From contig NZ_CAJGZP010000001.1 of NCBI RefSeq assembly GCF_904846155.1, forward strand, positions 744,001-808,000: a stretch of DNA of 64,000 nucleotides, given 5' to 3'. This document shows positions 1 through 9,818 of this stretch, piece by piece. Source of the stretch: Psychrobacter fulvigenes (GTDB lineage Bacteria > Pseudomonadota > Gammaproteobacteria > Pseudomonadales > Moraxellaceae). Position 1 is the first letter of the stretch; each line of letters starts with the position of its first letter. Below the pieces are notes generated by a model. That model was not told where the DNA came from and ran no database searches. It worked only from the letters and a program-made list of their open reading frames with translations. The translations under genes were made by a program, and so were the position numbers.

Positions 1-1511
1 AACAGCGAACCTCTGCAGTCACAGGCTGGAGACAGATATTTTCTTTAGGCAAAAAGCCTCCTATCACATTAGCGTCTGCCATTTATCAAACACTGGCTAC
101 TTATCAAAGGTTGCTGTATGAGCAAGCCATCTCATATGAAAATGCTCAGCAGCATTTATGGGAAGCGATCAATCAGCTGTACTACTTAGCTCATCGGCAC
201 GACATCACTCATGTCAATCTCAGCGAGCATGTAGTGGTGCGGCAGGCAATCAGTATTCATGAGATTTATCTTCAGATATGTCTGCATAGCTTGTTGAATA
301 CTCGTGCCATGCGCAGGGCAAATATCATATTGATACACCGCTTGCTACCCTCATGGTCAGCCCACGTTAATGCAACCATAGAGCCAATAACCGATACGCG
401 TGTTTTTGTGGATTTGCAAGGCAGTAGCCCGCCAGTTTATCTGACAGCAAACTCCACCATCAATCCGTATGACGAGTATCTCAACTGCTTGTTCATTGAG
501 CTTGACCCTCTAGCATCGTACCTGCAACAACGTCAACAAGTGCTACTTGAAAGTGGCTACGAGAGCATAGAAGCTCAATTAGTCGCTAAAGTATTAATGG
601 CCATCAAACACCGATACATTAACAGGCAAGCGACCATACCTGCCAAGCTCAGTCCTAAGCTGCGGGCAACAGTCATTACTGGTTTTGACGCCATACATTA
701 TCATGTGGCAGGTGGACATAGCCTAATGAGTATGATTGCTGCAAAAGAACTGCCGATTGAGCAGTTGCCAAGCTACGATACGCAGCCTAAAGAATATGAT
801 CAAAGTATTAAAGATAAAGGTATTAAAAAAGATACTAATGACCAAGATGCTAAAAAACAGCACAACTCTATTAAGCTCTATGTAGACACTTTTGATAGTA
901 CCGATACCACATCACAAATAAGGCTGATGCAGTTATTATCAGCCCAGGACATCATGCAGCGACAAGCCATTATCGCAGATCGAATGGCAACGAGGCAGTC
1001 AAACTTAACTAAAATGCACAAACATCAGCCTGTGATTGAAGAGACCTCTTTGTCTGTCACGCCAGTTGAATTGGATAAAACTCAGAGTAACAAGAGAGAA
1101 GGTGAGCAAGGTAGCGCGCCACCGCTGTCATTGATGAGTATGTTTTTGCTGTGTCGCCCAAATGACAGTAGTAAGCTTAAATGGTCGCTGGGTATGGTGC
1201 GTTGGCTCAATCTTGAGAGTAAGCTTATCGAGGTAGAGTGGCAGGTGCTCGGCCATGAGCTGACTGCCTGTGCGCTACGCTTGGATAATAGAGGTAATAT
1301 AGACCAGCGTAGTCAAAAATTTATTCCAGCCTTTCTCATGGCAGGTGATGAAGACTTGCAAACTGACTACAGTGTCATCGTACCCTCTTACCGCTTTCAA
1401 ACTGGAGACAGAGTGATGATGCGTATCAATGACAACCAAGAGCCGTTGCGGTTACAGCAGTGTTTGATTAATAGTGAGGAGTTTAGCCAGTATAAATTTG
1501 TCCGCCTGTAG
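1..1511 (+). CDS. Hypothetical protein next to fimX-like gene (5' truncated by window)
   Basis: The reading frame is open back to the first bases of the window, so the start lies outside and at least 502 residues are present. I do not recognise the family. The N-terminal part is rich in hydrophobic helices. A charged low-complexity linker lies around residues 265-290. The last 125 residues form a compact domain beginning near FLLCRPND, with a GMVRW stretch that faintly resembles PilZ c-di-GMP-binding domains; that resemblance is only a guess. It is followed by a fimX-like gene in the same direction after 237 bp, so a shared role in c-di-GMP signalling or type IV pilus control is possible but inferred from position only. 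Confidence 0.7.
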   Translation, partial: QRTSAVTGWRQIFSLGKKPPITLASAIYQTLATYQRLLYEQAISYENAQQHLWEAINQLYYLAHRHDITHVNLSEHVVVRQAISIHEIYLQICLHSLLNTRAMRRANIILIHRLLPSWSAHVNATIEPITDTRVFVDLQGSSPPVYLTANSTINPYDEYLNCLFIELDPLASYLQQRQQVLLESGYESIEAQLVAKVLMAIKHRYINRQATIPAKLSPKLRATVITGFDAIHYHVAGGHSLMSMIAAKELPIEQLPSYDTQPKEYDQSIKDKGIKKDTNDQDAKKQHNSIKLYVDTFDSTDTTSQIRLMQLLSAQDIMQRQAIIADRMATRQSNLTKMHKHQPVIEETSLSVTPVELDKTQSNKREGEQGSAPPLSLMSMFLLCRPNDSSKLKWSLGMVRWLNLESKLIEVEWQVLGHELTACALRLDNRGNIDQRSQKFIPAFLMAGDEDLQTDYSVIVPSYRFQTGDRVMMRINDNQEPLRLQQCLINSEEFSQYKFVRL

Positions 1512-1748
1512 CACGATATTAATACCCTCAAAAACTGTTATGGTCAAATATACAGTCCTCGATAAAGGCTAGAAATGGCTGATATGGGTTGCTGTTGCTA
1601 TAAATATATCCTTCATTAGTTGACGACATCATTCGCTATCACGCTATAATACGGGTTCGATAATCAAAAGCCACTCAGGTATAATGGATTTGACAGAAAA
1701 GCTGATGATTGCTCCAAAGTAGCCCCTACAAGAATAAAAAGGCCTGAT

Positions 1749-3833
1749 ATGCACACCAAGTCCCTCTTGAACTTATTAGTGATAGATGATGATCAGCTAT
1801 ATGCTGAGCGTCTGGTTAGATTGTTGTCTGCTTACTACGATGAGGTAAATCTAGGGTTTTTGGATGATAAAGAGGAGCTGATGAAATCCCTGCGTCATCA
1901 GTGGGATGTTCTCGTTTTTGGCCGCGCTTATGACATAAGCTTCACTGATGTGGTCGGTATCGTTCAGGAGCAAGGCCTTGACTTGCCTCTAGTCGGTTTG
2001 ATGAGTGATGAGATGGCAAATACTGGGCGCAATGGTGACGGCATGCCCGCAGTCATTGATGGTACTATGGTCAAAGCGCTGCTAGCAGAAAAAGAAACAC
2101 AAGTTGTAATGGCGATATGTCTACAACACGCCAACCTGCGTTGCCGACGTCAGCTACAAACACTCCAACACGTCCTGTCTGAAGCTGAGCAGCGCGCCAA
2201 TATTTTGATCAAAAACTCCAAAAGTGCCGTCGCTTATATTGATCAAGGCATTCATATCTTCGCTAACGACCCCTACCTTAAGCTATTTAACTTTGAATCG
2301 ATGGACGAAATCATAGGACTGCCAGTGATTGATTTGATCGCAGGTGGAGACAGCATTAAAGAGTTTAAGGACTTTTTGCGTCAGTTTGATAAAGGTAATC
2401 GCGAGCAGGTCGAGTTTAACTTCGAAAGTCGGCGTTTGGATGGCACTACCTTTGAGGCCAAACTGCAGTTGGCAGCTGCAACGTTAGATGGTGAGCCAGT
2501 GACTCAAATCATCATTCAGCAGAGTGGTGCGAACAGCGCTGAAATTGCTCAGCGTTTAGCGGCTGCAGAGCGCCAAGATAACCTCACTGGACTTACTAAC
2601 CGCCGCGGCTTTGAAGAGCGCTTTGAGGCACTATGTCAGTCAATATTGCAAGATAAAAGTAATGCAGGTTTATTATACATTCAACTAGATAGTATTGGTA
2701 AGATTAGCAGTAGTTTGGGTTTGCAAGGGGTAGATGCCACCATCAAGCAAGTGGCTGAAATGCTAGATGAGATGTTAGCAGATGCTCATATCAGTCGCTT
2801 TAGTGACACTGCATTTACGGTATTGGTGAAAAATGTCACAGTAGATACACTCAAGGCGTTAGGTGAGCGTATTCGCCAGCGTATCAGTGAGATGCTCATC
2901 GAAGTGGATACAAACACTACCAATACCACAGCCAGTATCGGTATTGTACAAATTGACTCAAACGCGGCTGAGCCGCAAGTGCTGCTTGAGCGTGCCGTTG
3001 AGGCCATTAGTCATATCAGAGTTGAGACGGCGAACCGCGGTGATGCCATTCATATATATGATCCCAGTGAGTATGCTAGTAGTGACGAAAACGCCTTAGC
3101 TGAGTACTTAGTAAATGCCATTACCAACAATCATTTTGAGGTACTCTTTCAGCCGATTTATGACGTCAATAATGATCGTAGTGACTTTTTTGAAGTCTAC
3201 TTGCGCCTCCCATTGAACGATGCTGACAATACAGTATTGACCCCTGATCAGTTTATGATGGTCGCTAAGAAGCATGATTTACGTGAAAAAATAGACCGCT
3301 GGCTACTGATCAATGCTTGTAGGCAACTGAATGATGTCCGCAGGACGCATCCAGAAGCACGCTTATTAATACAATTGACCAGCGCCTCATTGGTAGATAA
3401 AAAGTTGGTCAATGTTGCCAGTCAGCTGATAAAAGCGGTGGGTGGTGCACCTGGGGCATTGACATTGCAGTTCAATGAACAAGATGTGGCCAATCATTTA
3501 ACCGTTGCTAAGTCGCAGTTTTCATCACTAAGAGAGGTTAGTTGTCAGCTGAGTATCCATAACTTTGGAGCCTCTGCTAAATCAGTTGAGATCGCCGAGT
3601 TCGTACATCCTGATATGACGCGACTGGCTCACAGATATGTCGAAAACATTGATAGTACAGAAAGCTTAGAAGCTATCAAATCCTTGATTGGACGTACTAA
3701 TGAGTTGGGTCTGGATGTATTAATGCCTCATATTGAAGAAGCTGCAACGATGTCAGTGGCATGGAGTGTGGGCGCACGCTATCTACAAGGTCACTATTTT
3801 GAAGAGCCAAGCAATACCATAAATGTGGTTTAA
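1749..3833 (+). CDS. fimX: FimX-like degenerate REC-PAS-GGDEF-EAL protein
   Basis: Protein of 694 residues with the FimX domain order: an N-terminal receiver-like domain (about 8-125, starting LLVIDDDQ), a PAS domain (about 145-255), a GGDEF domain (about 275-435, opening DNLTGLTNRRGFEERF) and an EAL domain (about 450-690). The GGDEF signature is replaced by FSDTA and the EAL motif by EVY, so neither cyclase nor phosphodiesterase activity is expected. In Pseudomonas, FimX is a c-di-GMP sensor acting in type IV pilus assembly and twitching; that role is transferred by homology. The start ATG follows an AAAGGCC stretch. It stands alone, with the cytochrome gene 160 bp downstream. Confidence 0.8.
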   Translation: MHTKSLLNLLVIDDDQLYAERLVRLLSAYYDEVNLGFLDDKEELMKSLRHQWDVLVFGRAYDISFTDVVGIVQEQGLDLPLVGLMSDEMANTGRNGDGMPAVIDGTMVKALLAEKETQVVMAICLQHANLRCRRQLQTLQHVLSEAEQRANILIKNSKSAVAYIDQGIHIFANDPYLKLFNFESMDEIIGLPVIDLIAGGDSIKEFKDFLRQFDKGNREQVEFNFESRRLDGTTFEAKLQLAAATLDGEPVTQIIIQQSGANSAEIAQRLAAAERQDNLTGLTNRRGFEERFEALCQSILQDKSNAGLLYIQLDSIGKISSSLGLQGVDATIKQVAEMLDEMLADAHISRFSDTAFTVLVKNVTVDTLKALGERIRQRISEMLIEVDTNTTNTTASIGIVQIDSNAAEPQVLLERAVEAISHIRVETANRGDAIHIYDPSEYASSDENALAEYLVNAITNNHFEVLFQPIYDVNNDRSDFFEVYLRLPLNDADNTVLTPDQFMMVAKKHDLREKIDRWLLINACRQLNDVRRTHPEARLLIQLTSASLVDKKLVNVASQLIKAVGGAPGALTLQFNEQDVANHLTVAKSQFSSLREVSCQLSIHNFGASAKSVEIAEFVHPDMTRLAHRYVENIDSTESLEAIKSLIGRTNELGLDVLMPHIEEAATMSVAWSVGARYLQGHYFEEPSNTINVV

Positions 3834-3995
3834 AAAACTCAATCTGCCGTAGTCTAATACCTGAGCTACGGCTTGCTTCATCTCCTTCTGTTATATAAAC
3901 GCTTATCGCTATCTACTTACTTTCATGGCCATGCCTGCTATGATTGTCTTTCCGTGAACCTTTCTTAATCAAAAAAACCTAAAGAATATATAAAT

Positions 3996-4451
3996 ATGCC
4001 TATTAATATTAAGTTTCGACTTAGTGGTATGCTAATTGCAGTGCTTTTAGTGAGTGCTTGTGAGAAGACGCCAGCAGATTATCGTGCGCCTGTGACCCTG
4101 CCAGAATATACTCAGGGTAATGCCGATCAAGGGGCAATAATCTACGGCGATGCCTGTGCTCAGTGCCATCAGCTGACGCCTGGACTGAATAAAAAAGGCC
4201 CGCAGCTGATGAACATATATGGGGCGTCTGCTGCAGAGTTGGCAGACTATGATTATAGTGATGCACTCAGCAGCTCAGGCTGGGTTTGGGATGCTGAGAC
4301 GCTTGATCCTTATATTGCCGATGCTGAAAAAGCCATGCCTGGCTCAAAAATGCTTTCAGATCCGATGCCAGACGCCAATGAGCGCGCCGATGTGATTGCT
4401 TATCTATCGACCTTGCGTGCTGCTGCACCAGTCTCTACAGAGGATCAGTAA
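3996..4451 (+). CDS. Small monohaem cytochrome c lipoprotein
   Basis: Protein of 151 residues. The N-terminus is a lipoprotein signal peptide (hydrophobic stretch ending LLVSAC, residues about 17-22), so it is expected to be membrane-anchored in the periplasm. A single haem-attachment motif CAQCH lies near residues 54-58. A conserved AMPGSKM segment near residue 110 can supply the distal methionine ligand, as in class I cytochromes c. The fold ends in the usual ADVIAYLSTL helix. It probably carries electrons in the periplasm; the partner oxidase or dehydrogenase is not visible nearby. Confidence 0.8.
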   Translation: MPINIKFRLSGMLIAVLLVSACEKTPADYRAPVTLPEYTQGNADQGAIIYGDACAQCHQLTPGLNKKGPQLMNIYGASAAELADYDYSDALSSSGWVWDAETLDPYIADAEKAMPGSKMLSDPMPDANERADVIAYLSTLRAAAPVSTEDQ

Positions 4452-4601
4452 GCGCGGTATGGTACATCAATTATGGTGGCTTTATCATAGTGCAGTGTGT
4501 CTCGGTGCTGACAGTGGTCATTTATAATGACTGTTTGTACTGAATGTTTGTGAATGTTCAATACGCCCTATATTTACCATAAAAAAATTCGGTAGTTTAT
4601 T

Positions 4602-5642
4602 ATGCGCCAAAGCAATGCTTATGACTTATTGCCAGAGGAAGGTAGGGTATTGATAAAATCATCCGCTATTTTTAAGAAACCTGAGGTTAGTGATAGTACA
4701 AACTACATGACCAATCAACGCCAAGTGGCGCAGTTACTTGTACAGCTCAATCAAATTGTACTGGATAAGCCGCAAGTGGTTAAGCTGGCGCTCAGTTGTG
4801 TGCTGGCAGGGGGACATTTGCTATTACAAGACTTGCCAGGTATGGGCAAGACCACGCTGGCACAAGGGCTAGCGCAGCTACTTGGGTTGTCATTTAATCG
4901 GGTGCAATTTACCAATGATATGCTGCCAGCAGATATCTTAGGGATGAGTATCTATGATCAAAGCACGCAGAGCTTTGAGTTTCGTAAAGGCGCTATCTTT
5001 ACCCAGTTGCTACTGGCTGATGAGATTAATCGTTCCAGTCCGAAGACGCAAAGTGCCTTGCTTGAAGCAATGGAAGAAAGGCAAGTTACTCAAGATGGGT
5101 ATTCTTACCCATTACCTGAGCCGTTCTTTGTCATTGCTACCCAAAACCCAATGCAGCAAGCGGGTGTCTATCCGCTCCCTGAATCGCAATTAGATCGCTT
5201 CTTGATGTGTTTATCGCTCGGGTATCCGTCACCAGCTGCAGAGCGGGAGTTGCTGCGCGGTCAAGATCGCCGTGAGCTATTAGCAAGCTTAGATGCGGTG
5301 CTAGATACGCAGGCCGTATTGTTGGCTCGCCAAGGGGTACAACAAGTCTATGTAGCGGATGTGGTATTGGATTATCTGCAGCGTTTGGTCGCAAAAACGC
5401 GGATTAGCCAAGAGTATCATGGGCTGTCCCCACGTGGCGTGTTGTCACTGCAGCGCGCTGCACAGGCGCATGCATATGTGTCAGGGCACCAAGAAGTGTC
5501 ACCAGAAGACATTCAAGCGGTGTTTGCCGCTGTGACAGATCACAGGCTGGGTCAGCGATTTATGCCGCTGCATGTCGATGGAGGGCAGGCAGCGCAGACC
5601 ATTGCTCAGCGTATTATCAATGAGGTAGCGGTGATTGTCTAA
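4602..5642 (+). CDS. MoxR-family AAA+ ATPase
   Basis: Protein of 346 residues. Walker A is GMGKTT near residue 81, Walker B is LLLADEINR near residue 140, and sensor 1 is IATQNPM near residue 180, the layout of MoxR AAA ATPases that act as chaperones or remodelling factors. The first ATG is used here; an internal ATG at 4707 would remove 35 poorly conserved residues. It is followed by a DUF58 gene and a TgpA-type transglutaminase gene, a standard MoxR/DUF58/TgpA operon in Pseudomonas-like bacteria. The molecular target of this operon is not defined by the sequence. Confidence 0.88.
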   Translation: MRQSNAYDLLPEEGRVLIKSSAIFKKPEVSDSTNYMTNQRQVAQLLVQLNQIVLDKPQVVKLALSCVLAGGHLLLQDLPGMGKTTLAQGLAQLLGLSFNRVQFTNDMLPADILGMSIYDQSTQSFEFRKGAIFTQLLLADEINRSSPKTQSALLEAMEERQVTQDGYSYPLPEPFFVIATQNPMQQAGVYPLPESQLDRFLMCLSLGYPSPAAERELLRGQDRRELLASLDAVLDTQAVLLARQGVQQVYVADVVLDYLQRLVAKTRISQEYHGLSPRGVLSLQRAAQAHAYVSGHQEVSPEDIQAVFAAVTDHRLGQRFMPLHVDGGQAAQTIAQRIINEVAVIV

Positions 5643-5698
5643 AGGTATACTTAAACAGACGCTCTCTACGTGCCAATCATGATAAAGATAGGGCAGTT

Positions 5699-6787
5699 AT
5701 GACAGTACCAATGCCACAAACGCCGCCAGCGCCAGACTCTGCTCAACCTAAAAAGGCAGCCTCGGAAACATCTGGCGTATTGGCGCGTTGGTTTGCCAAG
5801 CGCGCGCCCAAAAGCGATAGTGTTAAGTTGAACTTGCGCAATGTCTATATTTTCTTTAGCCGAGAAGGGGCGCTGTTCGCCTTACTATTAGTGATAACCT
5901 TTATCGCTGGTATTAACTATGGCAATAATTTGGTGTTGGGTTTGTTTTTTTATCTGGTCAGCGTTTGGTTGATCAGCTTTCATGTGACCTTTGCGCATAT
6001 ATCGGGTTTGCAAATCGATTTGCTTGACGTTACGACAGCAGAGGTAGGCTCAGCCGTCTGGGTGACGCTGCAAGTACGGAGTGAGAGCCGACAACCCAGA
6101 CGTCAGCTAAGCTTTAGCTTTGAACAAGCGAAAAGTAACAAAAAAAACAGACGTAAGCGTAACGCTCAAAGTCAGCTCAACCTCAACAGCGAGACAAAAG
6201 TATTGCTACCAAGTCTAAAAGACCAGCAAATCATTCGCTTGCCTGTCATGACGGATAGGCGTGGCCAGCTTGAGCTGCCAAGACTGAAGATTAGCAGCGT
6301 CTATCCGCTAGGTATTATGCGTGCTTGGTCATATGTATACTTTGCGCGCCGCGCATGGGTCTATCCTAAACCGTTAGCGTTTGATTGGCAGGCGCAGTAT
6401 ATGACGGCCAGTGTCGATGATTTGCCTGTGGATGCGCATTATAGTCAGCATACTCAGGGTCAAGATGACTTTGAAAGTTTGGATAACTATATCGAAGGCG
6501 AGTCATTGGCGCGTGTATCTTGGGCGCATGTGGCACGCGGTCAGGGCATGCTTACCAAGCACTTTGCTGATCCAGTCGGTGTGGAGCAGGTGCTAGATTA
6601 TGCAGACATGCCAGCTGCCCATCATGAGCAGAAGCTCGCGCAATTGGCGCACGGCGTCATTACCCTTGGTAAGCTTGGTGTGCCTTTTCAGATGCAGCTA
6701 CCCAACGAAGTCCACTCTGTCGCTACCGTCGGTCAAGGTGAGTCGTTTGCACAGGTCTGCCTATTACGATTGGCAAAAGCACCATGA
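5699..6787 (+). CDS. DUF58 membrane protein of the MoxR operon
   Basis: Protein of 362 residues. After a proline-rich N-terminus, two adjacent transmembrane segments lie at about 58-100. The DUF58 signature is at about 265-290 (DNYIEGESLARVSW, followed by the KHF stretch). Proteins of this family are consistently encoded between a MoxR ATPase and a transglutaminase-like membrane protein, as here. The stop overlaps the next start by four bases (ATGA), indicating translational coupling with the transglutaminase gene. Its biochemical role is unknown; a von Willebrand-like partner of the MoxR ATPase is the usual inference. Confidence 0.85.
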   Translation: MTVPMPQTPPAPDSAQPKKAASETSGVLARWFAKRAPKSDSVKLNLRNVYIFFSREGALFALLLVITFIAGINYGNNLVLGLFFYLVSVWLISFHVTFAHISGLQIDLLDVTTAEVGSAVWVTLQVRSESRQPRRQLSFSFEQAKSNKKNRRKRNAQSQLNLNSETKVLLPSLKDQQIIRLPVMTDRRGQLELPRLKISSVYPLGIMRAWSYVYFARRAWVYPKPLAFDWQAQYMTASVDDLPVDAHYSQHTQGQDDFESLDNYIEGESLARVSWAHVARGQGMLTKHFADPVGVEQVLDYADMPAAHHEQKLAQLAHGVITLGKLGVPFQMQLPNEVHSVATVGQGESFAQVCLLRLAKAP

Positions 6788-9021
6788 GCGATTCTCGTAA
6801 TACTTCCAGTACAGCTACTTTTTCAAATTTGGCAAAACAGCCAAGCTTTGAGCAGTTGGCGCTCGGTCAGTATCAGAAGATAGATGATAGCTCAACCACA
6901 AATAAAAAATGGCATAGCAAGTTATTAGCATTACCAGCTTATTATTGGGTGCTATTGGCTCAGATCGTGGTGATATTTCCGCATGCGGCGCACCTGCCCT
7001 TATGGTTGATGGGCTTTGCGGTAGTCAGTATCATGGCTCAGCTACCACCGATTAAGGCCAGATTTAGACAAGCACGCCATCTAAAACGCCTTTATCAAGG
7101 CATGCAGATGCTTGGGTTTTTGTTAGGGCTGGCGGGTTTGTGGCTCACTTATAACGCAGCGTTTGGGCTGGATATGGGCGTGGCATTTTTGGTGCTGTGC
7201 TTGATTAGCAAGTTGTGGGAGCTGTATAAGCGCCGCGACGCCTATGTGGTATTGAACTTATCGCTGTTTGTGCTTGCGGCGCTGTTTTTGATGGATCAAG
7301 GGCTGATCACTACCTTAGAGGTCATCATAGGTACTGTCGTTGTGTTACTGGTCTTTATTGCTCTTAATGATGATGGCAATAGACGCGGTGATGGACGCTT
7401 GCGGACGCTTGGGGTATTAGGAATTGGAGCATTACCGTTATTAGTGGTGCTGTTTTTATTCTTCCCACGTTTGCCGCCGCTATGGTCAGTGCAATTATCA
7501 GGAAGTCAGGCGACTACAGGTGTCTCAGACAGTATGTCACCTGGCGACTTTGCCAATTTGGGTCAATCCACTGCGCTTGCCTTTCGGGTTGAGTTTGCAG
7601 AGGAGCGCCCACCTCAAGATGAGCTGTACTGGCGCGGCTTGGTGTTTAGCGACTTTGATGGGGTGACATGGCGACCTAACAGAAGTGCACAGCAGCAGTG
7701 GCAATCGCAGCAAACACAGCCGCAATGGCTGAATAGAGCACTGGCCACCGCACCCAGTAATGTGCAGCTTGAGCCCAATCACTACGAAATCATACTAGAA
7801 CCAACTCAGCAGCACTGGCTATTTGGGCTGGATTATCCGTTTGCTCAGCGCTCAGATGTCAGTATTACCTCAGACTTTACCTTATTAAAAGATCAGCCTG
7901 TCACGCAGCAGCTGCGCTATGATGTATTGCGTTTTGCACCCATGCGTATCGATCCAGTGCTTGATGCAGCCTCTCGGCGTGTCAACTTGGCATTGCCTGA
8001 CAATGGCAATCCACAAGCGCGCGCCCTTGCTCAGCAGCTATTTGCCGAGTCAGGCTCAGATCCTGTGCGCTATATGCAAGCACTTGAGCGCTGGATCAAT
8101 CAGAGCGAGTTTCGCTATACGCTATCACCGCCACGGCTGAATGATAACCGTATCGATGAGTTTTTATTCGATACCAAAGCAGGGTTTTGTGAGCATTATT
8201 CTTCTAGCTTTACCTTTATGCTGCGTGCAGCTGGTATCCCCGCACGAGTGGTAGCAGGCTATCAGGGCGGTGAGCCGAGTCGGGGCGGCAGCGTGTGGGA
8301 AGTGCGGCAGATGGATGCTCACGCTTGGACGGAGGTATGGCTTGAAGGTCAAGGTTGGCTACGCGTAGATCCGACAGCTTTTGTCGCGCCTGAGCGGGTC
8401 GAGCAGGGGATGGACGCACTGACTCAGAGCCAAGGCGCGGCGATGTTTGGCGATGGTGCGGGCGCACAGCTCAGCTATCAGCAGTATCAAATGCTGCAAA
8501 CTCTGCGCCGTTTCTCTGACCAAGCCAGCTACTATTGGCAAAAAGACATCGTCGGCTATGATCAGGACAAGCAAGCAGGCTCGCTACTCAAATGGTTCAA
8601 TATCAGCTCGATCATGCAGCAGATTGTCTGGCTGGCTGCCAGTGCCGTGACCGTGGTCAGTATACTTGCGCTGATGATCTGGCAACGACGACGTAAGCGT
8701 TGGCATCCAGCAGACCTGCCACTAGTGACACTGTCTAAACGCTTGAGTAAACATGATCCGTTGTTGGCTCGTGATGAGAGTGAAGGGCAGCTAGCATGGC
8801 TTGAACGCTTAGCAGCTAGCCTTGCTGTCCCTGATAACTCTGACACCCTAGATAATAGCCTAGAGACAGACAACCTAGATGTGACTCAACAGCATATAGA
8901 GCAAATTAGACAGGATTATCGGCAGCTACGCTATGGGCGAATGAGTACGTTTGATGCTAATAGCGCTGAGTACCAACGACTACTTAAGCAGCTCAAAGAA
9001 AACGTACGTAAGCTATTGTAA
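6784..9021 (+). CDS. TgpA-type membrane transglutaminase-like protein (DUF3488)
   Basis: Protein of 745 residues. About six transmembrane segments fill residues 50-230 (DUF3488/TgpA N-terminal domain). A periplasmic transglutaminase-like domain lies at about 395-545, with the expected Cys (GFCEHY), His (DAHAWTEVW) and Asp (LRVDPT) triad. One more membrane helix near 615-640 is followed by a cytoplasmic DUF4129-like tail. In Pseudomonas aeruginosa TgpA is important for viability; that role is only assumed here. It overlaps the DUF58 gene by four bases and closes the operon about 115 bp before tRNA-Val. Confidence 0.87.
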   Translation: MSDSRNTSSTATFSNLAKQPSFEQLALGQYQKIDDSSTTNKKWHSKLLALPAYYWVLLAQIVVIFPHAAHLPLWLMGFAVVSIMAQLPPIKARFRQARHLKRLYQGMQMLGFLLGLAGLWLTYNAAFGLDMGVAFLVLCLISKLWELYKRRDAYVVLNLSLFVLAALFLMDQGLITTLEVIIGTVVVLLVFIALNDDGNRRGDGRLRTLGVLGIGALPLLVVLFLFFPRLPPLWSVQLSGSQATTGVSDSMSPGDFANLGQSTALAFRVEFAEERPPQDELYWRGLVFSDFDGVTWRPNRSAQQQWQSQQTQPQWLNRALATAPSNVQLEPNHYEIILEPTQQHWLFGLDYPFAQRSDVSITSDFTLLKDQPVTQQLRYDVLRFAPMRIDPVLDAASRRVNLALPDNGNPQARALAQQLFAESGSDPVRYMQALERWINQSEFRYTLSPPRLNDNRIDEFLFDTKAGFCEHYSSSFTFMLRAAGIPARVVAGYQGGEPSRGGSVWEVRQMDAHAWTEVWLEGQGWLRVDPTAFVAPERVEQGMDALTQSQGAAMFGDGAGAQLSYQQYQMLQTLRRFSDQASYYWQKDIVGYDQDKQAGSLLKWFNISSIMQQIVWLAASAVTVVSILALMIWQRRRKRWHPADLPLVTLSKRLSKHDPLLARDESEGQLAWLERLAASLAVPDNSDTLDNSLETDNLDVTQQHIEQIRQDYRQLRYGRMSTFDANSAEYQRLLKQLKENVRKLL

Positions 9022-9137
9022 ATAGCCAAATGATAGTCGGATAATGCGTGATTTTGTGTTTATTTAATAATAAATCACAGTTTCGATAGAAAGTGCTTGC
9101 AAAGTCCCAAAAACTTGCTAAAATGCTCAACCTAAAT

Positions 9138-9214
<77 letters not shown>

Positions 9215-9222
9215 GATTCGAA

Positions 9223-9254
9223 AGCCCCAATCTTTATGATTGGGGCTTTTTTTA
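9223..9254 (+). terminator. Terminator after tRNA-Val
   Basis: A ten-base stem (AGCCCCAATC / GATTGGGGCT) with a TTTA loop is followed by a run of Ts. An equivalent hairpin with compensating base changes follows the tRNA fragment at the right end of the island. Confidence 0.9.
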
Positions 9255-9444
9255 TGCCCATTTTATAGGGGTTGTAGCGCAAAACTTCTATTTGATTAGT
9301 GTTGTAGCTGCTCTATTTTTGTCAGCATTCTTTTTTCTTAAAAAAGCTCGGTGACCAAATGGTGACTAAAACGTGACCAACCTAAAATATCACTATCTCG
9401 TTTTCTCCGATATTTGACCTCTACTCCAAACTTTTCTGTACCGC

Positions 9445-9669
9445 CTATTTATCTTCTTCTGATGCCTCGTTAGGGACATAAGTAAATAGGTCTCCCACAC
9501 CTACATCTAGTGCTTCACAAATCTTATCCATGGTTTCAAAATCTATTCGTGAGGTCTGCTCATTGTAGATTTTGTGCATCGTTGATTTACTGATGCCTGT
9601 CATCCTTATCAGATCAGCCACCTTCATTCTGCGCTCTGCTAATAAAACTGGCAAGTTAGACACAATCAT
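9445..9669 (-). CDS. XRE-family helix-turn-helix repressor
   Basis: A small protein of 74 residues that is essentially one Cro/CI-type HTH domain: LAERRMKVADLIRMTGISKSTMHKIY is helices 1-4, and MDKICEALDVGVGDLFTY is the usual C-terminal half. The start at 9669 (MIVSNLP) is chosen because it follows an AGG ribosome site and matches the usual length; an upstream frame adds 22 non-conserved residues. It is divergent from the AlpA-type gene, and the gap between them carries three AAGTAC boxes that are probable operators. It probably keeps the island quiescent by repressing the excision/integration genes. Confidence 0.85.
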   Translation of the reverse strand: MIVSNLPVLLAERRMKVADLIRMTGISKSTMHKIYNEQTSRIDFETMDKICEALDVGVGDLFTYVPNEASEEDK

Positions 9670-9692
9670 AATAAAAACCTTTATTTCGTAAA

Positions 9693-9766
9693 AAGTACTT
9701 GTATCGAATAACAAATAGCAGCATATTAAGCACATCGAAGTACTTTGTTATTTTATAGAAGTACAT
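9693..9766. promoter_or_regulatory. Triple AAGTAC operator-like boxes between XRE and AlpA-type genes
   Basis: AAGTACTT occurs at 9693-9700 and 9738-9745, and AAGTACAT at 9759-9766. Each is accompanied by TCGA within about ten bases on one side. The boxes fill the divergent intergenic region, where a CI-like repressor would bind. The function is inferred. Confidence 0.5.
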
Positions 9767-9818
9767 TTATACTCGATAGAATCGTAAAGTAGCTTAATTA
9801 ACTTACAAGGAATCTATT

